NCBI GenBank assembly: GCA_964343805.1
Contig: CAYFLR010000010.1
Span: forward strand, 1-64,000
Direction of reading: 5' to 3'
Length of the DNA stretch: 64,000 nt
Source of the DNA: CAYFLR01 sp964343805
GTDB lineage: Bacteria; Bdellovibrionota_B; Oligoflexia; CAYFLR01
Positions within the stretch are counted from its first letter, which is position 1. Each line of letters opens with the position of its first letter. Positions 1 to 8,346 of the stretch are shown piece after piece. The notes under the pieces are model-generated. The model searched no databases. It had not been told where the DNA came from and saw only the letters and a list, made by a program, of their open reading frames with translations. A program made the position numbers and the translations under genes.

Positions 1-101
1 TTTACGGTTAGAAATTAGGGCAGAATCTTTTTGCCCCTTTAATTGGGGAAGAGCCTAAATCATTAGCCGGTTTTTAGTCCGCTTTAATCACGCAACCGAC
101 A

Positions 102-128
102 CGGTGGTAAACGCTGTGTTTACCACCG
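102..128. repeat. perfect inverted repeat (hairpin)
   Basis: Arms 102-112 and 118-128 are exact reverse complements (11 bp, GGTGGTAAAC core) around a 5-base loop. It lies just past the stop of the possible minus-strand reading frame at 148-252, so it could be a 3' hairpin or terminator of that gene, although no clear T run follows. The rest of 1-100 shows only short G/C-run stems (around 20-50) and no supportable gene. Confidence 0.5.
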
Positions 129-147
129 ATGGTAATTTTGGGCACAC

Positions 148-252
148 TTATCCATTCCCAAAGTGACCATTCCATGTCGCTGGGCTATCAACCTCAATCT
201 CTAAAGTGATAGTTTCTAAATCCGTTCTAGTGCACCATGCACTCCTCACGTC
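148..252 (-). CDS. possible C-terminal fragment of an unknown protein
   Basis: An open minus-strand frame of 34 codons runs from the N gap at 253 down to a TAA at 148-150. The predicted tail contains LETITLEIEVDSPATWNGHF, which has the composition of a real folded protein end rather than random frame-shadow sequence. The 5' part is lost in the assembly gap, so family and start cannot be judged. The hairpin at 102-128 lies directly downstream. It could also be chance; confidence is low. Confidence 0.3.
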   Translation of the reverse strand, partial: DVRSAWCTRTDLETITLEIEVDSPATWNGHFGNG

Positions 253-266
253 NNNNNNNNNNNNNN
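253..266. other. assembly gap (14 N)
   Basis: Fourteen Ns separate an AT-rich segment (1-252) from a markedly GC-richer segment (267-370). The change in composition across the gap suggests that the two sides need not be truly adjacent. Confidence 0.95.
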
Positions 267-327
267 GGCTCGCCTAGCTGGCCGCCTGCCTCCGCCCTTC
301 GGGCTGCACTCGCTACGCTCGGCAGTG

Positions 328-351
328 CAATCTGGCTATCCTGCCAGATTG
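328..351. repeat. inverted repeat in a GC-rich island
   Basis: CAATCTGGC (328-336) and GCCAGATTG (343-351) form a perfect 9-bp stem with a 6-base loop. It sits in a GC-rich patch (267-370) that includes CGAGCGTAGCGAG-type sequence on the minus strand. The patch has no convincing coding frame and looks like an intergenic repeat of REP or small-palindrome type, but a second copy would be needed to prove that. Confidence 0.4.
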
Positions 352-394
352 TCGAACGTGCCAGCATGAAACCAATCTTGAATACTCCGAAACT

Positions 395-431
395 AAAAAA
401 CCCCCGCTATCTTCGATAACGAGGGTTTTTT
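395..431 (-). terminator. rho-independent terminator of the tRNA operon
   Basis: AAAAAACCC (395-403) pairs with GGGTTTTTT (423-431), with an inner TATC/GATA helix. On the minus strand the hairpin ends in a T run and lies 3 bp past the 3' end of tRNA-Arg, so it should terminate the minus-strand tRNA transcript. The symmetric A/T arms would also allow bidirectional activity. Confidence 0.8.
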
Positions 432-433
432 AG

Positions 434-510
434 TGGCGCACCATACACGATTCGAACGTGTGACCGCCTGATTCGTAGTCAGGTACTCTATCCAGCTGAG
501 CTAATGGTGC
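434..510 (-). tRNA. tRNA-Arg (anticodon ACG)
   Basis: The minus-strand cloverleaf is complete. GCACCAT pairs with ATGGTGC in the acceptor stem, the anticodon stem CCTGA/TCAGG encloses loop CTACGAA (anticodon ACG), the T loop is TTCGAAT, the discriminator is G and CCA is encoded. It reads CGN arginine codons after A34-to-inosine editing. It is the last tRNA of the three-gene cluster. Confidence 0.93.
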
Positions 511-521
511 CCAATAAAAAG

Positions 522-611
522 CGGAGAAGCGGGGATTCGAACCCCGGGAGCAGCTATTCGCCGCTCAACACATTAGCAATGTGCCGCCTTCGGCCACTCG
601 GCCACTTCTCC
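522..611 (-). tRNA. tRNA-Ser (anticodon GCT)
   Basis: A 90-nt class II tRNA. Acceptor GGAGAAG pairs with CTTCTCC, anticodon stem GCACA/TGTGT encloses loop TTGCTAA (GCT, reads AGC/AGU), there is a long variable arm typical of tRNA-Ser, and the T loop is TTCGAAT. CCA is not encoded. It is the middle gene of the cluster. Confidence 0.92.
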
Positions 612-692
612 AAAAAAAGGGATTCGAACCCCAGGAGACAATGCCTCAACGGTTTTCAAGACCGCCGCCTTCGACCACTCGGCCAGTTCACC
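612..692 (-). tRNA. tRNA-Ser (anticodon TGA), 3' end missing
   Basis: The 5' part is a normal class II tRNA: 5' acceptor strand GGTGAAC, D arm, anticodon stem GCGGT/ACCGT with loop CTTGAAA (TGA, reads UCN), long variable arm and T arm GGGG-TTCGAAT-CCC. After the third C of the T stem the minus strand reads seven Ts and then runs straight into the first base of tRNA-Ser(GCT). The last T-stem bases, the whole 3' acceptor strand (expected GTTCACC) and the discriminator are absent. As written it cannot form an acceptor stem. Either the assembly lost a short piece between two similar tRNA-Ser genes or this is a truncated pseudo-tRNA. Confidence 0.75.
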
Positions 693-721
693 GCGCTAAA
701 GCGCTTAAGGCTAAGATCGAA

Positions 722-750
722 ACTTTAAAAAAATTATGGATAAAAGTCAA
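722..750 (-). promoter_or_regulatory. sigma-70-type promoter of the tRNA operon
   Basis: On the minus strand TTGACT (745-750) and TAAAGT (722-727) are separated by exactly 17 bp, about 30 bp upstream of the first tRNA. The strong -35 match and AT-rich spacer fit a stable-RNA promoter. Confidence 0.65.
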
Positions 751-757
751 TGGATAA

Positions 758-3187
758 TTAGACGGGGATTAACTTTTTTGAAACATACATTTTAATAATG
801 TTTCCAATTCGCCTTCGATAGTCTGGGTTATCAAATAATGTGGGTTTGAATTGGTTGCCGTCTTGGTAAAAATCGGCATGAATTCCAGCAATGTATGAAA
901 TGGCTGTTTCAAAGCTCTGAACATAGATGAAAGCAATTCGGTCTGCGATCATATCAATGATATTTAGAATCTCTTTCAAATTATGAGCATGCGCTTGGCT
1001 AAAGCTTTCGTCAGGATCTTCATTACTTGGGGTTACAATGCGTTCATTGGCATTGATATGATGAGCCAAAGCTTCATATTCTCTTTTAAAGTCACCGTCG
1101 TACATGGTGTCTAATCGAATCGCAGAGAGGATGGCGAGCATAGACTCCGCAACTTTAGGAGTGAGATTATCTATGAAATAGTAGTGAAAGCGTACCTTTA
1201 TTATTTCTCTTAAAATGAGGTACTCTTGTTGTTTTTCCGATAGATTCTGCCAAAAGGGCTGCCAAATATATATTTCCGTGCTGTTATTGAGGTTAATTCC
1301 TCGAATATTATCTATCTGGTTGGGTTTTAAGAAAAACTTACATCGATCATCTGATCTGAATGACTGGTTATTGAGTAACTTGATAAATGAGGACTCAATA
1401 GGGGTTGAGAATTGAATAGCCCTTGTTGTGTTGGTATTCATTAAATTAGGAAAGGTGTTCTTTGATGAGAAGGTCCTTTCTATAATTGCAAAGTGATTAT
1501 CCATAAATTTAATGAAAGGGTTGCGTGCCAAATTAATCTTAATTTGATTTCTTAACAGGGTCGGACTGTGGCTCTTTTCCCTACCAAAAGGAGTCTTAAA
1601 ATACTGTTTGGTAAAAAGGACTTCGCTGGCCTCTAACTCGGTAAATAGACTGAGTGCGTGATAGCAATATGCCGCTCTGGTATTGTCATGCTTGAGTTTG
1701 TAAATTTCTGCCAGTTCACGATAAGAAGCGGTGCGAGTAGGCATCACTTCAATTATCGAAGGATAGATTTCTGAAACCCCTGGCAAATGGTGATTGTTCT
1801 GTATTACATCCAATATTTTTTGTGAGAGCTCCTTATCAAGTTTGGTTGCTTTTTGCAGCTCTCTAATGGTGTTTATGTGTTCTCTTTGCAGATGGTATTG
1901 ATTAAGTTTGATCCACTCTAAATAGAGCATGAAACCATGGTAGGATTCTTTTTGCTGTATTTTACGGATGGTGGTGCGGGTCATATTATGAATGGTGGTT
2001 TCATTCATTTGAGTTTCTTGGTTATTCAAATTGGAGAAATGACATCCTGTGACGATGATGTGAATTTCTGACAGAATTTGAATATCACTCGGCTCTTCAT
2101 TTAATGCTTTCAAGAAGAACTTGGTGGCCAGTACGGGATCAGAGAATCTTGATTTGGCTAAATGAGCCATTTTTATATAATTCTTGTATCTTTCTTCTTT
2201 CCCTTTGCTTAGGAGATTATTCTCTTCGTGGTCAATATAGAGCGTAAAGAAATCAGCGAGATCTGTGCCAACTGACGGGGAAGAGAGTATTTTTATGGAA
2301 AGCTCTCTAGCTTGCTTCAGAGTTTCTGGAGGAATATTGGATGCTGAGAGTAGTTTTTCCAAATAAAGGCTGGCTTCCTTTGGTAAATTGAGGTGGCTAG
2401 CATAGATATCTGCAATCTTGCACCATATTTGAGTACGCACCTTCTGGGAGCTGGCCATAGTTAAATTATGCTTGAGTTGAGTGATGATTCGATGCCATTT
2501 GTGTGGCTTTCTGAATATCTCAACTAAATAAACTTCTTTTGAAGAGTTGAAAGGGCTGTCATTTGGTATCTTTTGAAAGAAATAATTGGCTCTTTCATGT
2601 TGTCCTAAATGATACTCACAAACACCTAAATTGAAATAAAGTTCTCCTAAGTCGAGCTCTATTTTAGATAGGTCAATGTGTTTGATATCGTGTCTTTCGT
2701 GTTGGGTCTTTAAACGGTCAAAGATATTTAAGAGTAGGGTTATGTATTCACTGGCTTTTTTCCACTCTCCATTATTAAGCTGTTCTTTGAAGAGGAAGTT
2801 TCCAATAATAAACCACTTATTGTAAAAGGATTCTGTTATTTGCCAGCGACCAATAGGGATGAGTACGTTTTGGATAAATCTAAATACGTTAAACGCTTGA
2901 TTCCACTCTTTTAAGAAGATGAAAAGGTCGAGTTTCTTCTCCAAAGCAGGTGCATTGAGTCGGTCGATTTTAATGATTTCAGTTAGGTAATAGAGGGCCT
3001 CTTTATGGAAGTAGAGCCGTTTTGCCAGATCTGAAATGGTTAAAAGAAGCTCTATCCGCTCTTCCTTCTGATTCACTCTAGTGAGCTTAGACTTCAGTTG
3101 GTTAAACTGGGCGGTTAGATTCTCCCCTTGCGTTTGCACCTTGTTCTTAGTGGAAACAGGTTTCCGTATCGATGTTTGTTCTTGCAT
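758..3187 (-). CDS. large repeat-rich protein of unknown function
   Basis: 809 residues with no signal peptide or membrane segment, so probably cytoplasmic. I do not recognise the family. Much of the chain consists of helical segments with TPR-like spacing (for example the stretches around LYFNLGVCEYHLGQHERANYFF and REVLAEIYKL-like repeats in the middle), and the last 200 residues form a separate module without repeats. The start at 3187 has an AGAAGGA ribosome site 9 bp upstream, and a TTGCAA-17-TATACT promoter lies at 3231-3259. It is divergent from the tilS operon and faces the tRNA cluster. Long TPR proteins with unique C-terminal domains are common in predatory and gliding deltaproteobacterial-grade genomes, but no function can be assigned. 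Confidence 0.85.
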   Translation of the reverse strand: MQEQTSIRKPVSTKNKVQTQGENLTAQFNQLKSKLTRVNQKEERIELLLTISDLAKRLYFHKEALYYLTEIIKIDRLNAPALEKKLDLFIFLKEWNQAFNVFRFIQNVLIPIGRWQITESFYNKWFIIGNFLFKEQLNNGEWKKASEYITLLLNIFDRLKTQHERHDIKHIDLSKIELDLGELYFNLGVCEYHLGQHERANYFFQKIPNDSPFNSSKEVYLVEIFRKPHKWHRIITQLKHNLTMASSQKVRTQIWCKIADIYASHLNLPKEASLYLEKLLSASNIPPETLKQARELSIKILSSPSVGTDLADFFTLYIDHEENNLLSKGKEERYKNYIKMAHLAKSRFSDPVLATKFFLKALNEEPSDIQILSEIHIIVTGCHFSNLNNQETQMNETTIHNMTRTTIRKIQQKESYHGFMLYLEWIKLNQYHLQREHINTIRELQKATKLDKELSQKILDVIQNNHHLPGVSEIYPSIIEVMPTRTASYRELAEIYKLKHDNTRAAYCYHALSLFTELEASEVLFTKQYFKTPFGREKSHSPTLLRNQIKINLARNPFIKFMDNHFAIIERTFSSKNTFPNLMNTNTTRAIQFSTPIESSFIKLLNNQSFRSDDRCKFFLKPNQIDNIRGINLNNSTEIYIWQPFWQNLSEKQQEYLILREIIKVRFHYYFIDNLTPKVAESMLAILSAIRLDTMYDGDFKREYEALAHHINANERIVTPSNEDPDESFSQAHAHNLKEILNIIDMIADRIAFIYVQSFETAISYIAGIHADFYQDGNQFKPTLFDNPDYRRRIGNIIKMYVSKKLIPV

Positions 3188-3230
3188 CGATCGTCCTTCT
3201 GAAATATGAATGAATTTCGACTTTGGGGTA

Positions 3231-3259
3231 AGTATATAAAATTGTCAGAAAAATTGCAA
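3231..3259 (-). promoter_or_regulatory. putative sigma-70 promoter for the 758-3187 gene
   Basis: Minus-strand TTGCAA (3254-3259) and TATACT (3231-3236) are separated by 17 bp; the transcript would start about 37 bp before the start codon. It lies in the divergent spacer shared with tilS. Confidence 0.5.
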
Positions 3260-3282
3260 TATTGAATTATCAGGTGAATGAT

Positions 3283-4716
3283 ATGGAAAAGCAAGTATCT
3301 AATCAACTCAATGGAGTGGCTTCAAGGTTATATCTGACTGTTCAGCGAATGGAAGATATTTTATCGACTATTGACACCTTATATATTGCAGTTAGTGGTG
3401 GAATCGACTCGGTTGTTCTATTACACGCACTATTCGAAGTAAAAGAAGTCCGTGATTGGTTGCCTTCCTTAAAAATAGTGCATGTGAATCATATGCTGCG
3501 GGGGGCTGAGTCTGATGGTGATATGAGCTTTGTTCAAAGTTTGGCGGAAAAATATGATTTAGAGGTTATTACAACCGAGATAGATGTGGGAAAAGTATGG
3601 GAAAAAGAGAAGGGATCTATTCAGCAAATTGCTCGTACCTGTCGTTATAGCTTTTTTTCCCGGCTCCTTGATGAAACTCATTCCATCTTGTGCACGGCTC
3701 ATAATCTTGACGACCAAGTTGAAACAATGATGATGAGGATGATAAAGGGAACCTCTATCAGAGGGTTGGCTGGTATCCGTGAGCAAAGAGGGCGATTTAT
3801 AAGACCCATGTTGAATTGTAGCCGAAAAGAGATCGAGGAATACTACTGGGATAATGAATTAATTCATAGGGAAGACTCATCAAATGCGAAAGATGTATAT
3901 ACTCGGAATAATATAAGGCATAATCTGATTCCCTTAATGGAATCTGTAGAGCCTTCTTTTCTAACTCATTTTTCTCGTCTGGCAAAGACTCTAACCAGGG
4001 AGAATTATTGTTTGGAGGATCTAACTAATAAGCTAATTGAGGAGATTGTTACATCAACTTCAAATGGCTATGTCTTCAAAAAAGCTTCCCTTAAATCAGT
4101 GGATCCAGCCTTAAAGTACCGTTTATTTGAGGCTCTTTTTAGGAAATGTGTCCCTCTCAGTACGGGAATAACCACCGCCCATTTAGAACAGTGTATTGAG
4201 TTTTTAGATAGCTCTAGCACTTCAAAGGTTATTCATCTTCCGGAGGGAGTTTCTATAAAATGCCAGTATGGAAGCCTCTATTTTATAAAAGAAGATGTCA
4301 TTTCTGAAAAAAAGATCCTTCAGTTAGAATTGGAAATTAAGGAGTTAATTCATGGGGCCGCTTTGACATTACCTAATTCGGGGGGGCAGCTCCTAATAAA
4401 ATTGTCAAATTCCATTGCGGAACCCAAGATCTATAAGAAGAATATTGCCTGCTTAGATATTGACAAAATTAAATTACCTCTTACATTGAGATACAGTGCC
4501 GATGGTGATTACATGACTCCATTGGGTATGAATGGAAAAAAGAAGTTAAACAGACTATTCATAGATGATAAAATACCTATTGAAGATCGTTTAAAACTGC
4601 CATTGTTATGTAAGGATAGCGAAATACTTTGGATATTTGGACATCGAATATCTGATAGATTTAAGGTAACTGAAGATACTTGCCGTGTTGTTATCTTTGA
4701 GTGGCGCAGGACGTGA
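3283..4716 (+). CDS. tilS: tRNA(Ile)-lysidine synthase
   Basis: 477 residues. TilS ligates lysine to C34 of the CAT-anticodon tRNA-Ile so that it reads AUA codons, using ATP in the cytoplasm. The PP-loop signature SGGIDS is at residues 38-43, followed by the HVNH and CTAHNLDDQVETMMMR segments typical of the N-terminal nucleotide-binding domain. A C-terminal TilS domain ends near GHRISDRFKV. I chose ATG 3283 because AGGTGA lies 5 bp upstream; an in-frame TTG at 3262 has no ribosome site. It is the first gene of the operon that continues into ftsH 33 bp later, the same neighbour as in many bacteria. Confidence 0.95.
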   Translation: MEKQVSNQLNGVASRLYLTVQRMEDILSTIDTLYIAVSGGIDSVVLLHALFEVKEVRDWLPSLKIVHVNHMLRGAESDGDMSFVQSLAEKYDLEVITTEIDVGKVWEKEKGSIQQIARTCRYSFFSRLLDETHSILCTAHNLDDQVETMMMRMIKGTSIRGLAGIREQRGRFIRPMLNCSRKEIEEYYWDNELIHREDSSNAKDVYTRNNIRHNLIPLMESVEPSFLTHFSRLAKTLTRENYCLEDLTNKLIEEIVTSTSNGYVFKKASLKSVDPALKYRLFEALFRKCVPLSTGITTAHLEQCIEFLDSSSTSKVIHLPEGVSIKCQYGSLYFIKEDVISEKKILQLELEIKELIHGAALTLPNSGGQLLIKLSNSIAEPKIYKKNIACLDIDKIKLPLTLRYSADGDYMTPLGMNGKKKLNRLFIDDKIPIEDRLKLPLLCKDSEILWIFGHRISDRFKVTEDTCRVVIFEWRRT

Positions 4717-4749
4717 GGGTTATTATCTGTTGAAAAGAGGGAATGACAT

Positions 4750-6663
4750 ATGAAGGGAAAGCATAGCACAGTAATATTATGGGTCATTTTTTTGGTGGTG
4801 GCCGTTTTAATCTTTCAACAAAGTTGGGATCCGGCAGCCAATACTGAGAAAATTCCTTTTTCACAGGTGATGGATAAGGCTTTAAGAGGTCCTGATCAAC
4901 CGAAAGAAATTATTTCTCTGGAATTTAAAGGGAAGAAAATTACTGGAGTTTATGCCAACGGAAAGAAATTTAAGAGCTCTGGTGTTGTGGATTGGGGAGT
5001 GGTAGATAGCTTGCGCAAAGCGGGAGTTACTGTCTCTGTTGAAGAAGAGGAGGGAACTCCTATTTTAGCCCAAATACTTATCAACACCATTCCTATTTTG
5101 ATTTTGGTGGCGGTTTTCTTTTTCTTTATGAGGCAAATTCAAGCCGGCGGTGGTAGGGCCATGAGCTTTGGTAAGAGTAAAGCCAAAATGCTCAATGAAA
5201 GTAGTAAAAAGGTGACTTTTAAAGATGTGGCTGGAATTGATGAGGCTGAAGAAGAACTCGAAGAGATTATTGATTTTCTAAAAGATCCCAAAAAGTTTAC
5301 CTTACTGGGCGGTAGGATCCCTAAGGGAGTCCTTTTGATGGGCCCTCCCGGAACTGGAAAAACGCTATTAGCGAGAGCGATTGCTGGTGAAGCTAAAGTG
5401 CCATTTTTTAGTATAAGTGGTTCCGATTTTGTTGAAATGTTTGTGGGTATCGGTGCTTCTAGAGTTCGCGATCTATTTGATCAAGGAAAGAAAAATGCAC
5501 CTTGTATTATATTTATCGATGAGATTGATGCTGTGGGTAGACATCGTGGTGCAGGCCTCGGGGGTGGACACGATGAGAGAGAACAGACTCTTAATCAACT
5601 CTTGGTAGAAATGGATGGTTTTGAAGGTAATGAAGGTGTGATTTTAATTGCAGCAACTAACAGGCCTGATGTATTAGATCCTGCTTTACTTCGCCCTGGG
5701 CGATTTGATAGAAGAGTGGTGGTTCAATCTCCTGATGTAAAAGGTCGTAAGGGAATTTTAGAAATTCATTCAAAGAATACACCTCTGGCTGAAGATGTGA
5801 ACCTTGAAGTTGTGGCCAAAGGAACTCCCGGTTTCACTGGGGCTGATTTAGAAAACCTAGTTAATGAAGCGGCCCTCCATGCAGCCCGTCTTAATGCATT
5901 AAAAATAACTAATGAGCATCTAGACGTAGCAAAAGATAAAGTTCTGATGGGACCTGCTCGCCGGAGTCTTTATATTAGCGATGAAGAAAAGAGAAATACA
6001 GCTTATCATGAAGCGGGTCATACCATTGTAGCCAAATTGATCCCCGGTTCTGATGAGGTTCATAAGGTGAGTATCGTACCGAGAGGAATGGCCTTAGGTG
6101 TGACCCAGATGCTCCCTAATGAAGATAAAAGATCACTATCTAAAGAGTACATTTTGAACTCTATATGTAGTTTGATGGGGGGGCGAGCTTCTGAATCTCT
6201 CGTTTTTGATATTTTCTCTACTGGTGCAAGTAATGATATTGATAGAGCTACTTCACTGGCCAAGAAAATGGTAACCAACTGGGGTATGAGTGATCGAGTG
6301 GGTCCTATTACTCTTGGAAAAGTGGAAGAACATCCATTTCTAGGTAAGGAGCTTTCTTCTACAAACTACATTAGTCAAAATCTTCTAGAAGATATTGATA
6401 GTGAAGTAAAACGAATTGTTACCGAGCAATATGATCGAGCTGTCAAATACCTTAAAGATAACTATGATATTTTGGAGCGCATGTCCCAAGAATTAATCAA
6501 AGAAGAAGTCTTGGATTCCGAGCAAATAGAAGCGATCATGCAAGGAAAGCCTTTACCAAAATCCTCTAACAAGGACTCTTTTAAAAAGGCTGAACCAACT
6601 GATGATTCTAAGGGTGATAAAGTAGAAACCGTTGTTGAGAAGCCGGTGACTGAGGAGAGCTGA
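4750..6663 (+). CDS. ftsH: ATP-dependent zinc metalloprotease FtsH
   Basis: 637 residues, usual length. This membrane-anchored hexameric AAA protease degrades misfolded membrane proteins and short-lived regulators. Visible in order: an N-terminal membrane helix (about 8-24), a periplasmic FtsH-extracellular domain, a second helix (about 104-127), an AAA module with Walker A GPPGTGKT (198-205), Walker B IIFIDEIDAVG, the second region of homology (ATNRPDVLDPALLRPGRFDR), and the zinc site HEAGH (420-424). The tail is Lys/Glu-rich. AGAGGG precedes ATG 4750. Its stop overlaps the folP start by one base, so the two are translationally coupled. Confidence 0.97.
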   Translation: MKGKHSTVILWVIFLVVAVLIFQQSWDPAANTEKIPFSQVMDKALRGPDQPKEIISLEFKGKKITGVYANGKKFKSSGVVDWGVVDSLRKAGVTVSVEEEEGTPILAQILINTIPILILVAVFFFFMRQIQAGGGRAMSFGKSKAKMLNESSKKVTFKDVAGIDEAEEELEEIIDFLKDPKKFTLLGGRIPKGVLLMGPPGTGKTLLARAIAGEAKVPFFSISGSDFVEMFVGIGASRVRDLFDQGKKNAPCIIFIDEIDAVGRHRGAGLGGGHDEREQTLNQLLVEMDGFEGNEGVILIAATNRPDVLDPALLRPGRFDRRVVVQSPDVKGRKGILEIHSKNTPLAEDVNLEVVAKGTPGFTGADLENLVNEAALHAARLNALKITNEHLDVAKDKVLMGPARRSLYISDEEKRNTAYHEAGHTIVAKLIPGSDEVHKVSIVPRGMALGVTQMLPNEDKRSLSKEYILNSICSLMGGRASESLVFDIFSTGASNDIDRATSLAKKMVTNWGMSDRVGPITLGKVEEHPFLGKELSSTNYISQNLLEDIDSEVKRIVTEQYDRAVKYLKDNYDILERMSQELIKEEVLDSEQIEAIMQGKPLPKSSNKDSFKKAEPTDDSKGDKVETVVEKPVTEES

Positions 6664-7505
6664 TGCAGCTAGATTGGGGCCGATCTCCCTTGGTGATGGG
6701 GATTATCAATATCACCCCAGACTCTTTTTCTGATGGAGGTCAGTTTCTTGCGCCTGAAAAGGCCATTTCCCATGCAGGTAAATTAATTAGAGAGGGCGCT
6801 CATATATTAGATCTTGGCGCTGAATCATCCCGACCGGGGTCCCTTCCTATAGATGAAAACACCGAAATAGACCGGTTAATTCCCGTGGTGGAGGCTATTA
6901 ATAGAGAGTTTCCTCATATTCCAATTTCCGTAGACACCTACAAGCCGAAAGTCATTGAAAGGGCCCTAGCTCATGGGGCTGCTATAATTAATAACATCAA
7001 AGGATTTGGTTTTGAAACTGAAGAGTGCCTTACCAAGATGAAAGGATATGATCCATATCTGATCATTATGCATATGCGGGGCAATCCGCTCACTATGCAA
7101 GAGAACCTTGATGAATCTGAAAACCCTATTCCCATTATAAATTCCTACTTTGAGAAACAAATTTCATTACTGCGAGATTATGGCATTTCTCATGAACGTA
7201 TTATTCTTGATCCGGGGATAGGTTTTGGAAAAACGGTGGAGCAGAATTGTCAAATTCTCAAGAATCTCTCTTCATTCAAAACCATTTCCGGGATACAATA
7301 TAATTTCCCCTTATTAATAGGGTTGTCTAGAAAGTCCTTTATGGGTCATATTCTAGAGGAAGAAAATCCTAAAAATAGGGATTTGGGATCAAAAATATTA
7401 GAAGTTTATTCCTATCAGAAGGGTGCAGCTATGATTCGAACCCATGATGTTCTTAGCTTGCATAATTCACTTACTCTGCTAAAGGCGGTGGAAGATGTTT
7501 CTTGA
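6663..7505 (+). CDS. folP: dihydropteroate synthase
   Basis: 280 residues, usual length. It condenses para-aminobenzoate with dihydropterin diphosphate in folate synthesis and is the target of sulfonamides. The two PROSITE-type signatures are clear: GIINITPDSFSDGG (13-26) and LDLGAESSRPGS (49-60); the pterin-binding segment LDPGIGFGK and the late SRKSFMG loop are also present. The TIM-barrel is complete. ATG 6663 overlaps the ftsH stop, and the 3' end overlaps cdaA by 11 bp. The ftsH-folP-cdaA order is seen in other deltaproteobacterial-grade genomes. Confidence 0.96.
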   Translation: MQLDWGRSPLVMGIINITPDSFSDGGQFLAPEKAISHAGKLIREGAHILDLGAESSRPGSLPIDENTEIDRLIPVVEAINREFPHIPISVDTYKPKVIERALAHGAAIINNIKGFGFETEECLTKMKGYDPYLIIMHMRGNPLTMQENLDESENPIPIINSYFEKQISLLRDYGISHERIILDPGIGFGKTVEQNCQILKNLSSFKTISGIQYNFPLLIGLSRKSFMGHILEEENPKNRDLGSKILEVYSYQKGAAMIRTHDVLSLHNSLTLLKAVEDVS

Positions 7506-8346
7506 TATATTTTCTAATTTTTCAATCTCCTCTGCCATAGATATTCTGTTAATGAGTGTGATCCTCTACCAGTTATTACTCTTTGTGCGGGGGACGCGGA
7601 CTCAACAGATATTGATAGGAATATTAATATTGTTCGGCCTTTCAGTCATGGCCTCATTTCTAGAATTAGAATTGCATACCATCAATTGGTTGGTTCAAAA
7701 GTTTTATAGTTCTCTAATTATTGTATTTGTAATTTTATTCCAAGATGACATTCGGAGAATGCTAAGTCGAGTGGGAAAAACCCCGATATTCAGCAATGCT
7801 ACCAACATTACAGATAACGTACTAGATGAAATTGTAGATGCAGTTAAAATCATGGCCAAACAAAAGGTGGGTGTACTTATAGTAATCGAAAGAGAGAATG
7901 ATTTGCAGAAATATGTAGAGGTGGGGAGACCGATTGATGCAGGGACTCATGCTGATTTGATACGAAGTATTTTTAACCCCTCTGCCCCTCTCCATGATGG
8001 AGCCATCATTATTCAAAATGGTCGGATCGCATCGGCATCATGCTTTTTGCCTCTGACTCGGAGTCCATATATAGATGCCAAATTGGGAAGTCGTCATAGA
8101 GCAGCATTGGGACTAGCTGAAGAGACAGACGCTATAATTATTGTGTGTTCAGAGGAATTAGGTAAGATATCATTCGTAATGGATGCGAAGATTAAATCTA
8201 ACATCTCTCCAACAGCCCTCAAAAAGGAATTATTGAAAGCCTTAAGAAAGCCGGGAACAGGGGGAGATAGTAAGAAGTCTAAACCAGTTGAACGCAATGA
8301 AAATCGTAATGGCAACAATGATGATTTTGATCGAGTAAAAGCATGA
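7495..8346 (+). CDS. cdaA: diadenylate cyclase CdaA (DacA)
   Basis: 283 residues. It makes cyclic di-AMP from two ATP at the inner membrane. Three hydrophobic helices (about 14-30, 38-56, 66-82) precede the DAC domain with the catalytic DGA (168-170) and the RHRAALGLAEETDA nucleotide-binding stretch starting at 200. The C-terminal 25 residues are Lys/Asn-rich. It overlaps folP by 11 bp and the YbbR gene by 4 bp, giving the conserved cdaA-cdaR-glmM arrangement in which YbbR (CdaR) and GlmM bind and regulate the cyclase. This unit is best studied in Firmicutes. Confidence 0.95.
   Translation: MFLDIFSNFSISSAIDILLMSVILYQLLLFVRGTRTQQILIGILILFGLSVMASFLELELHTINWLVQKFYSSLIIVFVILFQDDIRRMLSRVGKTPIFSNATNITDNVLDEIVDAVKIMAKQKVGVLIVIERENDLQKYVEVGRPIDAGTHADLIRSIFNPSAPLHDGAIIIQNGRIASASCFLPLTRSPYIDAKLGSRHRAALGLAEETDAIIIVCSEELGKISFVMDAKIKSNISPTALKKELLKALRKPGTGGDSKKSKPVERNENRNGNNDDFDRVKA

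Noticed and set aside
237..419. Plus-strand frame across the first N gap
   Set aside because: It spans unknown bases and a GC-rich palindromic segment, and its 3' end is the tRNA terminator. Codon content is not protein-like.
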